Shown: positions 17,141 to 27,031, numbered from the stretch's first letter. The stretch: 64,000 nucleotides of DNA from Pseudidiomarina woesei (GCF_001418345.1 NZ_LIPW01000003.1:62001-126000); one strand, 5' to 3'. Notes: generated from the letters alone by a model not told the origin. Made by a program: numbers and translations.

Positions 17141-18028
17141 ATGCACGTGGATACCCCAATCACGTTACCAAACCTTCCTGGCATGTTTGTACGTTCACTG
17201 TTTACCGTGGCGCGCAAAGATCAAGAGGCAGCAGAAGCGAATGTACTGAATGCTGAATTTAGTGCTCCGGCGTTTCCTGCTGAATTGGTACAACGCTATC
17301 ACGATGCATTTGGCGGATTTATTAGCCCTCTTCCTCTTACGCTTATTTATTGCTTAGCGCAACGGGTGCATTTAGCGCAAATGCTTGGCGAACATTTTCC
17401 TTGGCCAGCGCCGGGCTTGGTTCATGTTAGCAACCGCATAGAGCAATTACAGCCGCTCGACCCCAATGAAGGCTTCCACTTAAAAGCCTCTATTCAAGTG
17501 CCAGCGCGCGGGCCAAAAGTATCACCGCGTCGTTTACGCCCAGTATTTACAGTTGAGTTTTGGCAGTCAGAACAACATGTCGCAACCTGTATCAGCGAAT
17601 ATCAGGTCATGCCTAAGCAGCCTGAGCGCTCTCGCAAACCCAAAGAAGCGAAAATCGTGGATGCCCCTGCTGGTGACTGGCAATGCATGAATAGCTGGCA
17701 ATTAGATGCCCAGACCAGTCGCAGCTACGCACGGTTATCTGGTGACTTTAATCCAATCCACTTACACCCTTTATTGTCTCGGTGGTTTGGTTTTGAGCAA
17801 CCCATTATTCATGGAATGTACATGTCCGCCAGAGCTCAGGCGGAGATTGAGCGCAGCATGAAACAGCCAATTACAGCCATTGATGTAACATTTAAGCGCC
17901 CAGTACCGTTACCAGCGAATGTATCACTATGGCACTGCCAAACAGACGAAAATACCAGCAAATACCAAGTGTGCGGCGCTGAAGACAACCTTCAGCGCCT
18001 TGAAGGGACAGTTACCTGGGCGGTTTAA
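17141..18028 (+). CDS. MaoC-like hotdog-fold hydratase/dehydratase
   Basis: This 295-aa protein has a C-terminal MaoC domain of about 120 residues: YARLSGDFNPIHLHPLLSRWFGFEQPIIHGMYMSARAQAEIE, in which the Asp and His of DFNPIH are the expected catalytic dyad for (R)-enoyl-CoA hydration. The N-terminal half (LTLIYCLAQRVHLAQMLG, LVHVSNRIEQLQPL) probably forms a second, non-catalytic hotdog. Such enzymes hydrate enoyl-CoA or act in fatty acid or polyhydroxyalkanoate metabolism; the exact substrate is unknown. AAGGA lies upstream. Nothing nearby supplies a pathway, since the acyl-CoA ligase is 41 kb away. Confidence 0.82.
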   Translation: MHVDTPITLPNLPGMFVRSLFTVARKDQEAAEANVLNAEFSAPAFPAELVQRYHDAFGGFISPLPLTLIYCLAQRVHLAQMLGEHFPWPAPGLVHVSNRIEQLQPLDPNEGFHLKASIQVPARGPKVSPRRLRPVFTVEFWQSEQHVATCISEYQVMPKQPERSRKPKEAKIVDAPAGDWQCMNSWQLDAQTSRSYARLSGDFNPIHLHPLLSRWFGFEQPIIHGMYMSARAQAEIERSMKQPITAIDVTFKRPVPLPANVSLWHCQTDENTSKYQVCGAEDNLQRLEGTVTWAV

Positions 18029-18077
18029 GCCGCTCTATGCCCAATGAACCCAACGACCGCTGCCAGTCCGGTTACGG

Positions 18078-18275
18078 TTACGCGGTGGATTTTGAGGAAT
18101 TGCTAAAAAAGCGGCGCCAGTATTCCCATGTCAGCCAAGGGTTCGAAGGCACAAAATTAAATTCACTGCCTTCGCCAATCACCAGAATATCGGTGCCTTT
18201 GGTCAGTTTCTCTCTAAGTTCATATGCAACTGTCACGCCACCAAGCTCCGTTCCAACCACGACAACTTTAGCCAT
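18078..18275 (-). pseudogene. N-terminal remnant of a sulfide:quinone oxidoreductase-like flavoprotein
   Basis: The 65-residue frame begins MAKVVVVGTELGGVTVAYELREKL and continues DILVIGEGSEFNFVPSNPWLTW. This matches the first 50-60 residues of SQR-like FAD/NAD(P) oxidoreductases, which run MAKIVVIGAGxGGLPAAYELR ... F.FVPSxPW and normally exceed 370 aa. The dinucleotide motif is damaged (GTELGG instead of GAGxGG). After PWLTWEYWRR the similarity ends and a stop follows at 18078, with no downstream continuation in the 49 bp before the MaoC gene. It is therefore most likely a pseudogene left after deletion of over 80 percent of the gene. Small-ORF function cannot be excluded. Confidence 0.75.
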
Positions 18276-18380
18276 AACGCCACCTGTATTGATTATTTTT
18301 TGAACCGTATAACTATGGTTGGCAGTTTGTATTTCGTAAGTAGCTAAAATAATATTTCGATATTAAATTGCTCTGAAGCA

Positions 18381-18410
18381 AAAAAACCTTCTCCAATTAG
18401 AGAAGGCTTT
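18381..18410 (-). terminator. Intrinsic terminator of the acylase gene
   Basis: CCTTCTC and GAGAAGG pair with a 6-nt loop. On the minus strand the stem is followed by six T. It lies 24 bp after the acylase stop. A short CTTTT on the plus-strand side could also stop transcription from the opposite direction. Confidence 0.85.
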
Positions 18411-18433
18411 TAGAGGTTCATAGATAACTACTT

Positions 18434-20959
18434 TTAATTCAGCGAGTCTCCTGTCAGATTCAACGTCGTTACTGCATTTGCTTCAATATCGCTATTGTTA
18501 AAATGCAACGTTCGCAACTGTGGCTCAGAAGAATACAAAAGCGTTTGGTCAATGTAATGATCGGAACCAATGTTTGAGCTTTGCGAATAGGTTAATAGAC
18601 CGTCTGCAACTGGTCCATCTTCGGTAAATTCCATCGCAAACATCCAGCTTGAACCATAGGTAATATGATACCCACCCGCTGCGGCACTCAAGTCGCTACC
18701 TGGCAGTAACGGGTAACGGTGACGGGGTAACACGGTACCGTCGTTGCCCATATTACTGCGAAATACATTGAAGCCGCCTTCCACATTGTGAGCACCACCC
18801 CAAGGTAATTTTTGCCCAGATGGCGTACCATCAGGTAGGCTACGTTCAACAAATTGCACACTACCTAAACTAGCTGCCGGATCTAATCCAGCGTTTGTAA
18901 TGCGCTGTTGAGCGGTTGCCAATTGCTGCAACACAGTAGCATTTGCTGCAAGAGTATTTGGCGTGGTGGTTGGTTGCGATGCATCGTATGGGACCTGCCA
19001 TTGCGGATTACGATTAAATTCAAAAGCAAATTCGCGGAACATCATGGCACCTTGACTATCAAGGTTCATGCGGCCATCCCACAAGCCTAAGGCGTTGCAA
19101 GCAGGAGTAATATCAACAGTACTGCCATCTGGCATGGTGACCGGTGTCGCGCCCTGCGCCTCACACTGGGCCATTAAATCAGCTAATACAGCTTCGCCCA
19201 AGAAGTTTCGGTTACCAATAAGACGATCAACTAAGTCTTCGCGCGTGAAACGACCGTCAACGGAGCCACCTTCGGTGAGCATTTTTTGCCCCATCCGTGA
19301 CCGCAGTGATTGCTGATTCCCAACTGGCCCCCAAAGTGGTGAAACCCCACTAATTGGAGCTGCAGGGTTTGTTAACCAAAAGCTGTCGTTCGAGTTCTGC
19401 ACAAAGTCAGTGCGTTCAAGCTGCGGCGCCTGTTCAAATGGCACGGTACCTTGCGGCATATAAAGGCTATCATCGCCTGGGAAAATAAATAACCCGGCTT
19501 GTTGTGTCAGTGCCTGATAAAGCGGATTCGCGCCCCACGCTGCTAATGCTTCAGGCACTATATTTGGTACTGACGAGCCATCGGTAAAGAACGCTTGACC
19601 ATTTTTATCAACCGCCATCGCGTTGTTAAATACCGTGCCGGTATAGTCCACAAAGGTTTGCTTATATTCCTCAATGCTTGATGCCATATTCATACCCAAC
19701 CAATGGTCAAACAAGTCGTAGTTTGGCAGGTTTGCGTCATGCAAGGCATAAGCAACGGCTTGTCCAGTTTGATCGGTTCCCCAGGGTAGTGCATTTGGAA
19801 TGACAATAACTGGCCCAAACTCGCTGTAATAACTAGTTTTGCGCAGCGTCATACTACTTTCCGCCCCAGTCGCCACCTGAATCTCGTGAGTTTGGGTGGT
19901 CATAGGTACACTTTCACCGTCGAGCATATAGCTGGTGCCGCTTGCGTCATTTGGGTCTAGGGTTAAGCGATGAATAGTAAAGCGCGATGCAGTAGAAAAC
20001 GTATGCGTCCACGCCACGTTTTCATTAAAACCAATATTGATAATACCTGGCATTCCCGATAACGAACCGCCGACAACTTTTAAATGTCCCGGCACTTCAA
20101 TACCAAACTGCCAAAAACGCTGATTACCTGTATGTGGGAAATGCGGGTTAGCAATAAGCATGCCTTTTTCTGAAGCACTAAGCTCGCTACCAATAGCCCA
20201 TCCGTTTGAACCAGCTTCAGTTGGATTGGTGTCTGGAATACCCACGGTCTCGGGGTCAAAGGCTAAGCTAACCGGTTGGCCATCAACCGATGTCACAAAG
20301 CTTTGATTGCTTGGTACCGCCAGGAATAACGGACCGGTAAAATTAGCCGCACCTGGCAACAAAGCAACGCCTTGCGCATAGGTCATTAGATCAATTGGAG
20401 TAATATCACGTACCCAAGGTTGCCCTGCACAGGTTGGATCCATGTCGGCTAATGCGGTTTCATTAATATACTTGTTATAACCTGCTGCATAACCTGTCAT
20501 CAACGCTTGCGCATGCTCACTAATTTGGCTGAAGCCAGCTTCAGCGTTGGCCCGAATACCTAAGGTTAAAAAGCCAAAATCGGTCAGTAAGTTCTCTGAG
20601 TCACCAGAACCTGGCACCGCATCAGGGCCAAAAAAGCGCGCGCGCTGCGAATTAAACTTCACAATTTGGTCGGCTAGAATACACAGGTTATCTTGGGCAA
20701 AAGCGAAACCAACGCCAAAGCCTAAGCTTTCCATATTGTCGGCTTTCACATATGGCACGCCGTAGTCAGTCCAAGTCACATCTGCATCTAAGTTACCACT
20801 TGGTGCAAACGCAACTAACCCTGTCGGCTCTGTAGGTGGCGGGGTTCCCGTGGTAGGCGGCGGTGCATCGTCCGAGCCGCCACAGCCTGTCACGGCAAAA
20901 ATACTGCCAGTAAGCACCAACGCCGCCAACGACGTACGCTTAAAGTTGTTCTTTTTCAT
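18434..20959 (-). CDS. Penicillin acylase family lipoprotein (possible AHL acylase)
   Basis: This Ntn-hydrolase precursor has 841 aa from the ATG at 20959, which has AGG about 7 nt upstream; an ATG at 20965 is too close to it. A lipoprotein signal ends IFAVTGC (Cys26 of this start), followed by a Pro/Thr linker. The alpha-chain region (VTWTDYGVPYVKADNMESLGFGVGFAFAQDN) leads to the autocleavage site EAGSNGWAIG, where Ser251 becomes the N-terminal nucleophile of the beta chain. Later markers are ANPHFPH and WTHTFS. Family members hydrolyse amide bonds in penicillins, aculeacin or acyl-homoserine lactones. Substrate is not readable here, though the lipoprotein anchor favours periplasmic or surface scavenging or quorum quenching. 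It stands alone with its own terminator. Confidence 0.87.
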   Translation of the reverse strand: MKKNNFKRTSLAALVLTGSIFAVTGCGGSDDAPPPTTGTPPPTEPTGLVAFAPSGNLDADVTWTDYGVPYVKADNMESLGFGVGFAFAQDNLCILADQIVKFNSQRARFFGPDAVPGSGDSENLLTDFGFLTLGIRANAEAGFSQISEHAQALMTGYAAGYNKYINETALADMDPTCAGQPWVRDITPIDLMTYAQGVALLPGAANFTGPLFLAVPSNQSFVTSVDGQPVSLAFDPETVGIPDTNPTEAGSNGWAIGSELSASEKGMLIANPHFPHTGNQRFWQFGIEVPGHLKVVGGSLSGMPGIINIGFNENVAWTHTFSTASRFTIHRLTLDPNDASGTSYMLDGESVPMTTQTHEIQVATGAESSMTLRKTSYYSEFGPVIVIPNALPWGTDQTGQAVAYALHDANLPNYDLFDHWLGMNMASSIEEYKQTFVDYTGTVFNNAMAVDKNGQAFFTDGSSVPNIVPEALAAWGANPLYQALTQQAGLFIFPGDDSLYMPQGTVPFEQAPQLERTDFVQNSNDSFWLTNPAAPISGVSPLWGPVGNQQSLRSRMGQKMLTEGGSVDGRFTREDLVDRLIGNRNFLGEAVLADLMAQCEAQGATPVTMPDGSTVDITPACNALGLWDGRMNLDSQGAMMFREFAFEFNRNPQWQVPYDASQPTTTPNTLAANATVLQQLATAQQRITNAGLDPAASLGSVQFVERSLPDGTPSGQKLPWGGAHNVEGGFNVFRSNMGNDGTVLPRHRYPLLPGSDLSAAAGGYHITYGSSWMFAMEFTEDGPVADGLLTYSQSSNIGSDHYIDQTLLYSSEPQLRTLHFNNSDIEANAVTTLNLTGDSLN

Positions 20960-21033
20960 ATGCATACCTAATTGTTGTTCGAATTATGTTAGCAGAGTAT
21001 GGATCGGACTGGTCGGAGCTGCAAGCTCAATAA

Positions 21034-21450
21034 TTAATCAATTTTGCCACGCATGGCTTTTATTGAGCTGCGCTTTTTCTTCGCATCAATACGTTTTTGT
21101 TGGGCTGCCTTCGAAGGTTTGGTCGCAATTCTGCGTTTGCGCGTTACGGTGACACTCTTAACTAATGCGACGAATTGCTGTAACGCATGCTCGCGATTTT
21201 GCAATTGACTGCGCGTTTCTTGGCATTTGATAATTATCTTGCCGCTTTGTGTAATGCGATGGTCACTTAGCGCTAATAATCGGCTTTTATAAAGCTCGGG
21301 TAACGAACTTGCATTAATATCGAAGATTAATTGCGCGGCTGTCGAGACTTTATTGACGTTTTGCCCACCGGCACCCGAGGAACGAATAAATTGCCATTCA
21401 AGTTCCTGCTCGGGAATGGCCACACGTTGCGAAATGACAATGTCAGGCAT
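21034..21450 (-). CDS. arfB: Alternative ribosome-rescue peptidyl-tRNA hydrolase ArfB
   Basis: The ATG at 21450 is preferred, with GGAGGG about 8 nt upstream; it overlaps the recD stop by 8 bp. The 138-aa product has the release-factor GGQ motif (SSGAGGQNVNKV, GGQ at 28-30), as in E. coli ArfB/YaeJ (140 aa). It ends in a basic tail (KRRIATKPSKAAQQKRIDAKKKRSSIKAMRGK) of the kind that enters the empty mRNA channel of stalled ribosomes. It hydrolyses peptidyl-tRNA on non-stop complexes without a stop codon. As the last gene of the recCBD operon it must be translated from a message that also encodes DNA-repair proteins. Confidence 0.92.
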   Translation of the reverse strand: MPDIVISQRVAIPEQELEWQFIRSSGAGGQNVNKVSTAAQLIFDINASSLPELYKSRLLALSDHRITQSGKIIIKCQETRSQLQNREHALQQFVALVKSVTVTRKRRIATKPSKAAQQKRIDAKKKRSSIKAMRGKID

Positions 21451-23383
21451 CGGTAAGCCCTCCGTTACGTTTGACGCGACGCTGCACAGCTTTAATAACA
21501 AGCTGCGGCTGCGAACAAATTAAAGTGAAATTACTTTTGGCACGAGTAATACCGGTATATAGCAATTCTTTCGTCAAAATAGGTGCATCCGTTTGCGGCA
21601 TAACCATGACTGTGTGGTTAAATTCAGAGCCTTGTGACTTGTGAATGGTCATGGCATAGGCCGTATCAATTTGCGTTAGTCGACTTGGCAACACCCAGCG
21701 CACGTCACCTTGTGGATTCAAAAATGCAACCCGCAAGGGCTCACCTTCTGCACGTTGCAGTACCACGCCAATATCACCGTTACGAAGATTAAGATGATAG
21801 TCATTGTGCGTCACCATCACTGGGCGTCCGCTAAACCAACCGTGTTGTTGGGACTGATCGCCGTGCAGCCAATACGTCACGCGCTGATTAAAAGCGTGCA
21901 TTCCCCAGTTGCCTTCTCGCACGGCGGTCAGCAATTGAAATTCACCCAATTGCGCAAGAATTGCTTTCGCCCACTCATTAACGCCTTGCTCGCTGTTATC
22001 GTTTGGCCCCTTGCTAAGTAACTGCTGCAGCGGCGCATAACCGTCTAACACAAGCCGCTTGATGTTAGCATCATCCGCATGGCTACTTTGCAATACATGA
22101 ATATTATCGAATTCTGGGTGGGTTGCGGCCATAAGCTGACTATCGCGCAGCCATTGCTGCAGCCACTCAATACGCTGCTGGTTAACCTCATATGCTAATT
22201 TGCCAATACCTTTTTCGGCATCAAAGCGACGACTTTCATGAAACATCGTAGTGTGCTGAAGGTATGGCCAGCGCTCTGCGTCTGCATCTAATGTATGATC
22301 TGGCATAAGGTTTGCTGATGTTTTATTCAGCCATTCGATTAACTCTGGTGCGTAATGACCTTGCTCGGCCCCTTCACACAATTGCCCTAAAATGGCCCCC
22401 GCTTCTACCGACGCTAACTGGTCTTTGTCACCTAGCAAAATAAGTCGCGCATGTGCAGGCAATGCAGCCACCACAGCGGCCAACATGCCAATGTCGACCA
22501 TCGAGGCTTCATCAATAATCAACACGTCAGCATGCAGGGGGTTGCTCGCATTGTGGCGAAATCGCCGTGAGTGAGGCACGGTGCCTAATAATCGGTGTAA
22601 CGTCACCGCGTCGCTAGCTAATCCTTCAGCCAATACGTCGGCAACCTCTTTAATAGCGTCTAAGTTTCCTAATTCTGCACTAATTGACTCACTCATGCGG
22701 GCCGCCGCTTTCCCAGTGGGAGCCGCCAACCGAATACGCAGTGGCGCTGCTTGGGTACGTAATTTTTGTAGCGTGGCTAACAACCGCACCACGGTATAAG
22801 TTTTTCCGGTGCCTGGGCCCCCAGTCACAATAGTAAAACGGCTGCGCATGGCCATTGCGCACGCCGTGCGCTGCCAACTAATCCGCTCTGTTTGGCCAAA
22901 CAAGGCATCGAGTACGCGCCGTAAGCGCTCAGTATCGACCGGTACCTGCGCGACCATACGCCGCTTTAAGTCCGCCTTAATGCGCTGTTCATAGTCATAA
23001 TACCGGCGTAAATATAAGCGCGTTCCTTGCAATACCAGTGGGCTGTTGGGTTGATTAACCACAGCACTTTGCTGTAACTGGCTCAGGCAGTTATCTAGGG
23101 TCGACACTGACGCGTCTGCCTCTAGCAATGCCTTGGGTGCTTGGCACACCTGTAAGCTATCAGCTGTAGCGTGCTCCGGCGGCAAGTTTAACGACCGTTC
23201 GAAATTGTGATAAAGCGAATTAAGATCAAGACAAGGGTGCCCATGACCAAGCTGCACGCTAGTCAAAGCGGCCATGAACGCTGCACTCTCCGACGCACCA
23301 AGTTGCTGTAATTGTTCAGCTAAGCTCACATCAATGGCTCGAATCCAGCCATGTTGGTACCATAGTTGCAATGCGTGCATCAT
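21443..23383 (-). CDS. recD: Exodeoxyribonuclease V alpha subunit RecD
   Basis: RecD is the fast 5'-3' helicase of RecBCD, which processes double-strand ends for recombination. The 646-aa protein (E. coli 608) has Walker A TGGPGTGKTYTVVRLL, Walker B LIIDEASMVDI, helicase motif VAALPAHARLILLGDKDQLASVEAGA, and C-terminal YAMTIHKSQGSEFNHTVMVMP and LYTGITRAKSNF. The start overlaps the recB stop by 4 bp (23380-23383, ATGA type). It is followed by arfB with 8-bp overlap. Confidence 0.96.
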   Translation of the reverse strand: MMHALQLWYQHGWIRAIDVSLAEQLQQLGASESAAFMAALTSVQLGHGHPCLDLNSLYHNFERSLNLPPEHATADSLQVCQAPKALLEADASVSTLDNCLSQLQQSAVVNQPNSPLVLQGTRLYLRRYYDYEQRIKADLKRRMVAQVPVDTERLRRVLDALFGQTERISWQRTACAMAMRSRFTIVTGGPGTGKTYTVVRLLATLQKLRTQAAPLRIRLAAPTGKAAARMSESISAELGNLDAIKEVADVLAEGLASDAVTLHRLLGTVPHSRRFRHNASNPLHADVLIIDEASMVDIGMLAAVVAALPAHARLILLGDKDQLASVEAGAILGQLCEGAEQGHYAPELIEWLNKTSANLMPDHTLDADAERWPYLQHTTMFHESRRFDAEKGIGKLAYEVNQQRIEWLQQWLRDSQLMAATHPEFDNIHVLQSSHADDANIKRLVLDGYAPLQQLLSKGPNDNSEQGVNEWAKAILAQLGEFQLLTAVREGNWGMHAFNQRVTYWLHGDQSQQHGWFSGRPVMVTHNDYHLNLRNGDIGVVLQRAEGEPLRVAFLNPQGDVRWVLPSRLTQIDTAYAMTIHKSQGSEFNHTVMVMPQTDAPILTKELLYTGITRAKSNFTLICSQPQLVIKAVQRRVKRNGGLTDA

Positions 23384-26300
23384 AGAAGCTTCTCCTTAAG
23401 CGTGAACTGGCTTGCCAAGTCTTCTATAAGCTCGCGCGGTGGGCGGTCATAAAACGCCCCTGCTTGCGCCCCATGCACGCCGCGTAAAAATAGATAAACA
23501 GCACCGCCAATATGGGTGTCGTAATCGTACGCACTCCCCAGTCGCACACTTAACAACTTATGCAGTGCCACCAAGTAAATGACATACTGTAAGTCATAGC
23601 GGCTGGCTAAAATTTTATCGCGCATAGCGTCGTGAGTATAAGCAGCCGCGTCATGACCGATGTAATTCGACTTATAGTCAGCCACGTAAAAACGGCCCTT
23701 ATACTCGAATACCAAGTCAATAAAGCCTTTGAGCATACCGTTAAGCTGCGTTGGCAATACTTGCGGCCTATCATATCCAGACAACACGTACTGTTGCACT
23801 TGTCGATCTAATGGTTGCACCTGAACATGCGCCGCTGGAAACCAAAACTCAGGTTCCGCTTGATAACTTTGCAAATCGGCAAGTGCTAACCGCTGATCGC
23901 CCGCTTTAAATGGCACACTTAACAAAGCCTGCAACCAATCGGTGAGTACTTCACGGTTACTCGCCCAAGGCTCAAGTTGGGTGCGTTGCTCAACAAACTT
24001 TTGGCGCAACACAGTATCGTTCGCTAAGCGCGCAAATCCCTCAGTAGCAGCATCTTCAAGTAAGTTATGCAAATAGGTTCCTGCTTCAGCGCCCTTCGGA
24101 AAACTATGTATGCTATTCGGCTGCGGCGTTTGTCGCTGCTCTGGTAGCTGCTCCGCTGGCTGTTCATAGCGCGCTTCTAGAGCGTTCTGAGCATCAACGG
24201 TATCGGCCTGCCAGTCGCCATACTTCAGCGCACTATAGCTAGCCACCCACCACTCGTCACGCGGGCGTGCGGGTATTTGGCAAAACTGCAAACTCGGTGT
24301 ATTACTCTGCGGTGGCTGGTAAACACTGCTAGTGACCACCTCAGGCACTGCCACACGGGAACAATGCGCAGGTAACGAAAGCTGTGTTAAATCAAGCGCA
24401 CTGCCGCCCCCTAGCAAGTAACTTAAAGCCGTATCATTAAGCGTTTTGTAAGGTGCCAGGCCAATATAAGTGGCAAATTGGGCTCGGGTTACCGCCACAT
24501 AGAGCTTACGAATGTCTTCTTCGAGCCGCTCTTGATCTATTTTTGCCGCCACAGCGGCATCCGAGTCATCAAATGCCACTTGAATATCACCCGAGCTAGA
24601 GTGATACACCGCAGGGTATGTCACGCGATTACTCAGCTGGTTGGTATTGGCAATAAAGGGTAAAAACACTAACGGATACTGCAAGCCTTTCGACTTATGA
24701 ATAGTCACCACTTGAATTAATTGATTATCGCTTTCTAAACGCACCTGCAGCTCTTGGCTATCGGTACGGTTATTTGACTGTTGAGCGAGTTCAATATGCT
24801 CTTGCAAATAGCGCAGCACGCCGGCCATACCCTCAGTAGTAGCGGCATGTTGTTGCAGTAGCTCAGCTAAGTGCAATACATCGGTCAGCTTACGCTCACC
24901 GTCCGCCTCAGCTAAAAGCTTCGCGGGCACGTCGTAATCATGCAGTAGCCGCTGAATAACAGCTAATACGCCATGGCGTTGCCAGCGCTGATGATAACTC
25001 AGCACTTGCTCAGCGAAGGCATCCCATTTCAGTTCATCATTCAAGGTGTTATCAACAGTTGCTAATGATAAATACAGCAACTGACTGAGTAGCGCGGTGC
25101 GTAACAAACTTGGATCACGCGGCTGCGCGCAGGCTTGCAATATCTGTAGCAACTGCCCCGCCACGGGGCTTGCAAATACTGAATCACGGTCAGACAAGTA
25201 CACACTACGCAAGCCACGCTGACGCAATGCTTCACGAACGACTTTTGCCTCACTCGCTTTATTGACCAAAATGGCAATATCACCCGGCTGCACTCGGCGT
25301 AGGGTGCCATTCTCTACAAAACCCGTGGTTTCATCATGCAGCAGTTGCACAATTCGCTCGGCTTGCCAATTGGCTAGCTGGTGATGCAATACATCGTTAT
25401 TAACCTTGTCATCACTACCAACCTCCACACAATCAAATTGCAATGCAGCTTGTTCTTCACCTTGCGTAACCCACCGTGCTTTTAGACCATTTGCTTGCAC
25501 CGGCAAAAACGGCAAGGGGTCATCGCCGCTGTCACTATCACGAAAGTGAAATGGCCCACGAGGCGCTTCTTGCGCCTGTAAAAACAGCGCATTACTTGCC
25601 GCGACCATGGCATCGGTTGAGCGGTAATTGGTACCTAGCGTGTAATGGCGTCCTGTGGTGGCTCGCCGTGCTTTCAGGTAGGTGTGTATATCGGCGTTTC
25701 GAAACGAATAAATAGCCTGCTTAGGGTCACCAATTAAAAACACGCCATGCTCTTCGGGCGTGTTGTCTAAACAGTAAACCCGATCAAAAATGGCATATTG
25801 TACCGGGTCTGTGTCTTGAAACTCGTCCACCATAGCAATCGGAAACTGCTGACGAATGGTGGCGGCCAAGTCATCACCAAAGTCGCCGTGTAACGCGTTG
25901 CGAAGTCGCGTCAACATGTCATCAAAACCCATTTCAGCGCGCTGTTTTTGCAGTTGCGCAAAACGTTGATGCAACCATTTAGCGGCATGTTTTAATAAGC
26001 TTACGCGTGGCGCCGGTAGCGCGTCCGCGGCAGCTTTTAGGTCCATGAGCGTCTGCCAAAACGGGTGTTCCGGCAGGGCTGTTTTCAAGCTGTTTTCGGC
26101 TAAATCTTGCGGGCTCAGTTTCAGCCAGCCGCTGTCTGGTTGCAGTGCCGGCAGTAGTGGTGCATTAGCGTTCGCTAATTGCTCGGCCCAGCCACGAATT
26201 TGGTCGAACCATTTACTAACCGAATCCGCTCGCAATTTTTGTCCATTGAGTTGCTTGCTATCACGTAGATCAGCTAACAGTTGCTCACACTCATCAGCCC

Positions 26301-27030
26301 ACTGTAGCCAGTCGAACTTATGAAAGGTATCACGCAGTTGCTGCTGAGCTTTGGCCTGTTGCTGCAGCACCTCCGCCGGCGCTACTGTCGTCTGCTCTGC
26401 GGCATAACTGACAATACCTCGCGCGCTTTGTAGCAGCGCCTCAGGGCTGGCAAAAGCATCACAAATAACTTGGTACTGCGTCAGTTCTGACTCTGACAGC
26501 ACACTCACGAAAGTGCGCCAGTAATCATGACTTACCTGCTCCCACATGGCCGCGGTATCGGTGTTAAGCTGCTGTGTAAATAAGCTGCCGCTGGCAAAAG
26601 CATGCTCGCGTAACATGCGATTACACCAACCATGAATGGTATGCACCGCAGCTTCGTCCATGGCTTGGGCGGCCAAATCTAACAAGCGGCCACAGTGCGG
26701 ATGCTCAGTCACGGGAAATTCCGCTTTCAAATCAATTAAAAACGGGTCTTTCACGCTAATATCGCCACGAAAGTAAGCGGCGGCCTCGCTGAGGTTGGCA
26801 CGGATGCGATCGCGTAGCTCTTCGGTCGCCGGCTCGGTAAATGTCACCACTAATAGTTCGTCGGGCTTATAGCAGCGCGGAGTTTTATGCCCTAGCACTA
26901 AGCGCAAATAAAGGGCAGCAATCGTGTAAGTTTTTCCAGTACCCGCGCTTGCCTCAATTAAGCGGCTATTGTGCAACGGAAACGTTAACGGCTGTAGAAT
27001 ATTCATTACTGCAGTTGGTCCATTACTCAT
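23380..27030 (-). CDS. recB: Exodeoxyribonuclease V beta subunit RecB
   Basis: RecB is a 3'-5' helicase plus nuclease. The start at 27030 is supported by AAGGAGG 9 nt upstream and by immediate proximity to the recC stop (one base between); the longer frame from 27066 is rejected. The product is 1216 aa (E. coli 1180). Helicase motifs are IEASAGTGKTYTIAALY (Walker A), VDEFQDTDPVQYAIFD, LIGDPKQAIYSFR, TNYRSTDAMV and VVTIHKSKGLQYPLVFLP. The C-terminal nuclease domain contains GFIDLVFEYKGRFYVADYKSN, with the Asp-x-Lys catalytic motif that also controls Chi-dependent behaviour. Confidence 0.96.
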   Translation of the reverse strand: MSNGPTAVMNILQPLTFPLHNSRLIEASAGTGKTYTIAALYLRLVLGHKTPRCYKPDELLVVTFTEPATEELRDRIRANLSEAAAYFRGDISVKDPFLIDLKAEFPVTEHPHCGRLLDLAAQAMDEAAVHTIHGWCNRMLREHAFASGSLFTQQLNTDTAAMWEQVSHDYWRTFVSVLSESELTQYQVICDAFASPEALLQSARGIVSYAAEQTTVAPAEVLQQQAKAQQQLRDTFHKFDWLQWADECEQLLADLRDSKQLNGQKLRADSVSKWFDQIRGWAEQLANANAPLLPALQPDSGWLKLSPQDLAENSLKTALPEHPFWQTLMDLKAAADALPAPRVSLLKHAAKWLHQRFAQLQKQRAEMGFDDMLTRLRNALHGDFGDDLAATIRQQFPIAMVDEFQDTDPVQYAIFDRVYCLDNTPEEHGVFLIGDPKQAIYSFRNADIHTYLKARRATTGRHYTLGTNYRSTDAMVAASNALFLQAQEAPRGPFHFRDSDSGDDPLPFLPVQANGLKARWVTQGEEQAALQFDCVEVGSDDKVNNDVLHHQLANWQAERIVQLLHDETTGFVENGTLRRVQPGDIAILVNKASEAKVVREALRQRGLRSVYLSDRDSVFASPVAGQLLQILQACAQPRDPSLLRTALLSQLLYLSLATVDNTLNDELKWDAFAEQVLSYHQRWQRHGVLAVIQRLLHDYDVPAKLLAEADGERKLTDVLHLAELLQQHAATTEGMAGVLRYLQEHIELAQQSNNRTDSQELQVRLESDNQLIQVVTIHKSKGLQYPLVFLPFIANTNQLSNRVTYPAVYHSSSGDIQVAFDDSDAAVAAKIDQERLEEDIRKLYVAVTRAQFATYIGLAPYKTLNDTALSYLLGGGSALDLTQLSLPAHCSRVAVPEVVTSSVYQPPQSNTPSLQFCQIPARPRDEWWVASYSALKYGDWQADTVDAQNALEARYEQPAEQLPEQRQTPQPNSIHSFPKGAEAGTYLHNLLEDAATEGFARLANDTVLRQKFVEQRTQLEPWASNREVLTDWLQALLSVPFKAGDQRLALADLQSYQAEPEFWFPAAHVQVQPLDRQVQQYVLSGYDRPQVLPTQLNGMLKGFIDLVFEYKGRFYVADYKSNYIGHDAAAYTHDAMRDKILASRYDLQYVIYLVALHKLLSVRLGSAYDYDTHIGGAVYLFLRGVHGAQAGAFYDRPPRELIEDLASQFTLKEKLL

Positions 27031-27031
27031 G

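Larger units (their letters stand above)
18029..18433. other. 405-bp gap between MaoC and acylase genes
   Basis: This stretch holds the sulfide:quinone-reductase-like relic (18078-18275, minus strand) and the terminator of the acylase gene (18381-18410). I see no other gene in it. Confidence 0.6.

Noticed and set aside
18037-18303. 88-codon plus-strand frame opposite the SQR relic
   Set aside because: It is the antisense shadow of the relic, without a ribosome site or recognisable domain.
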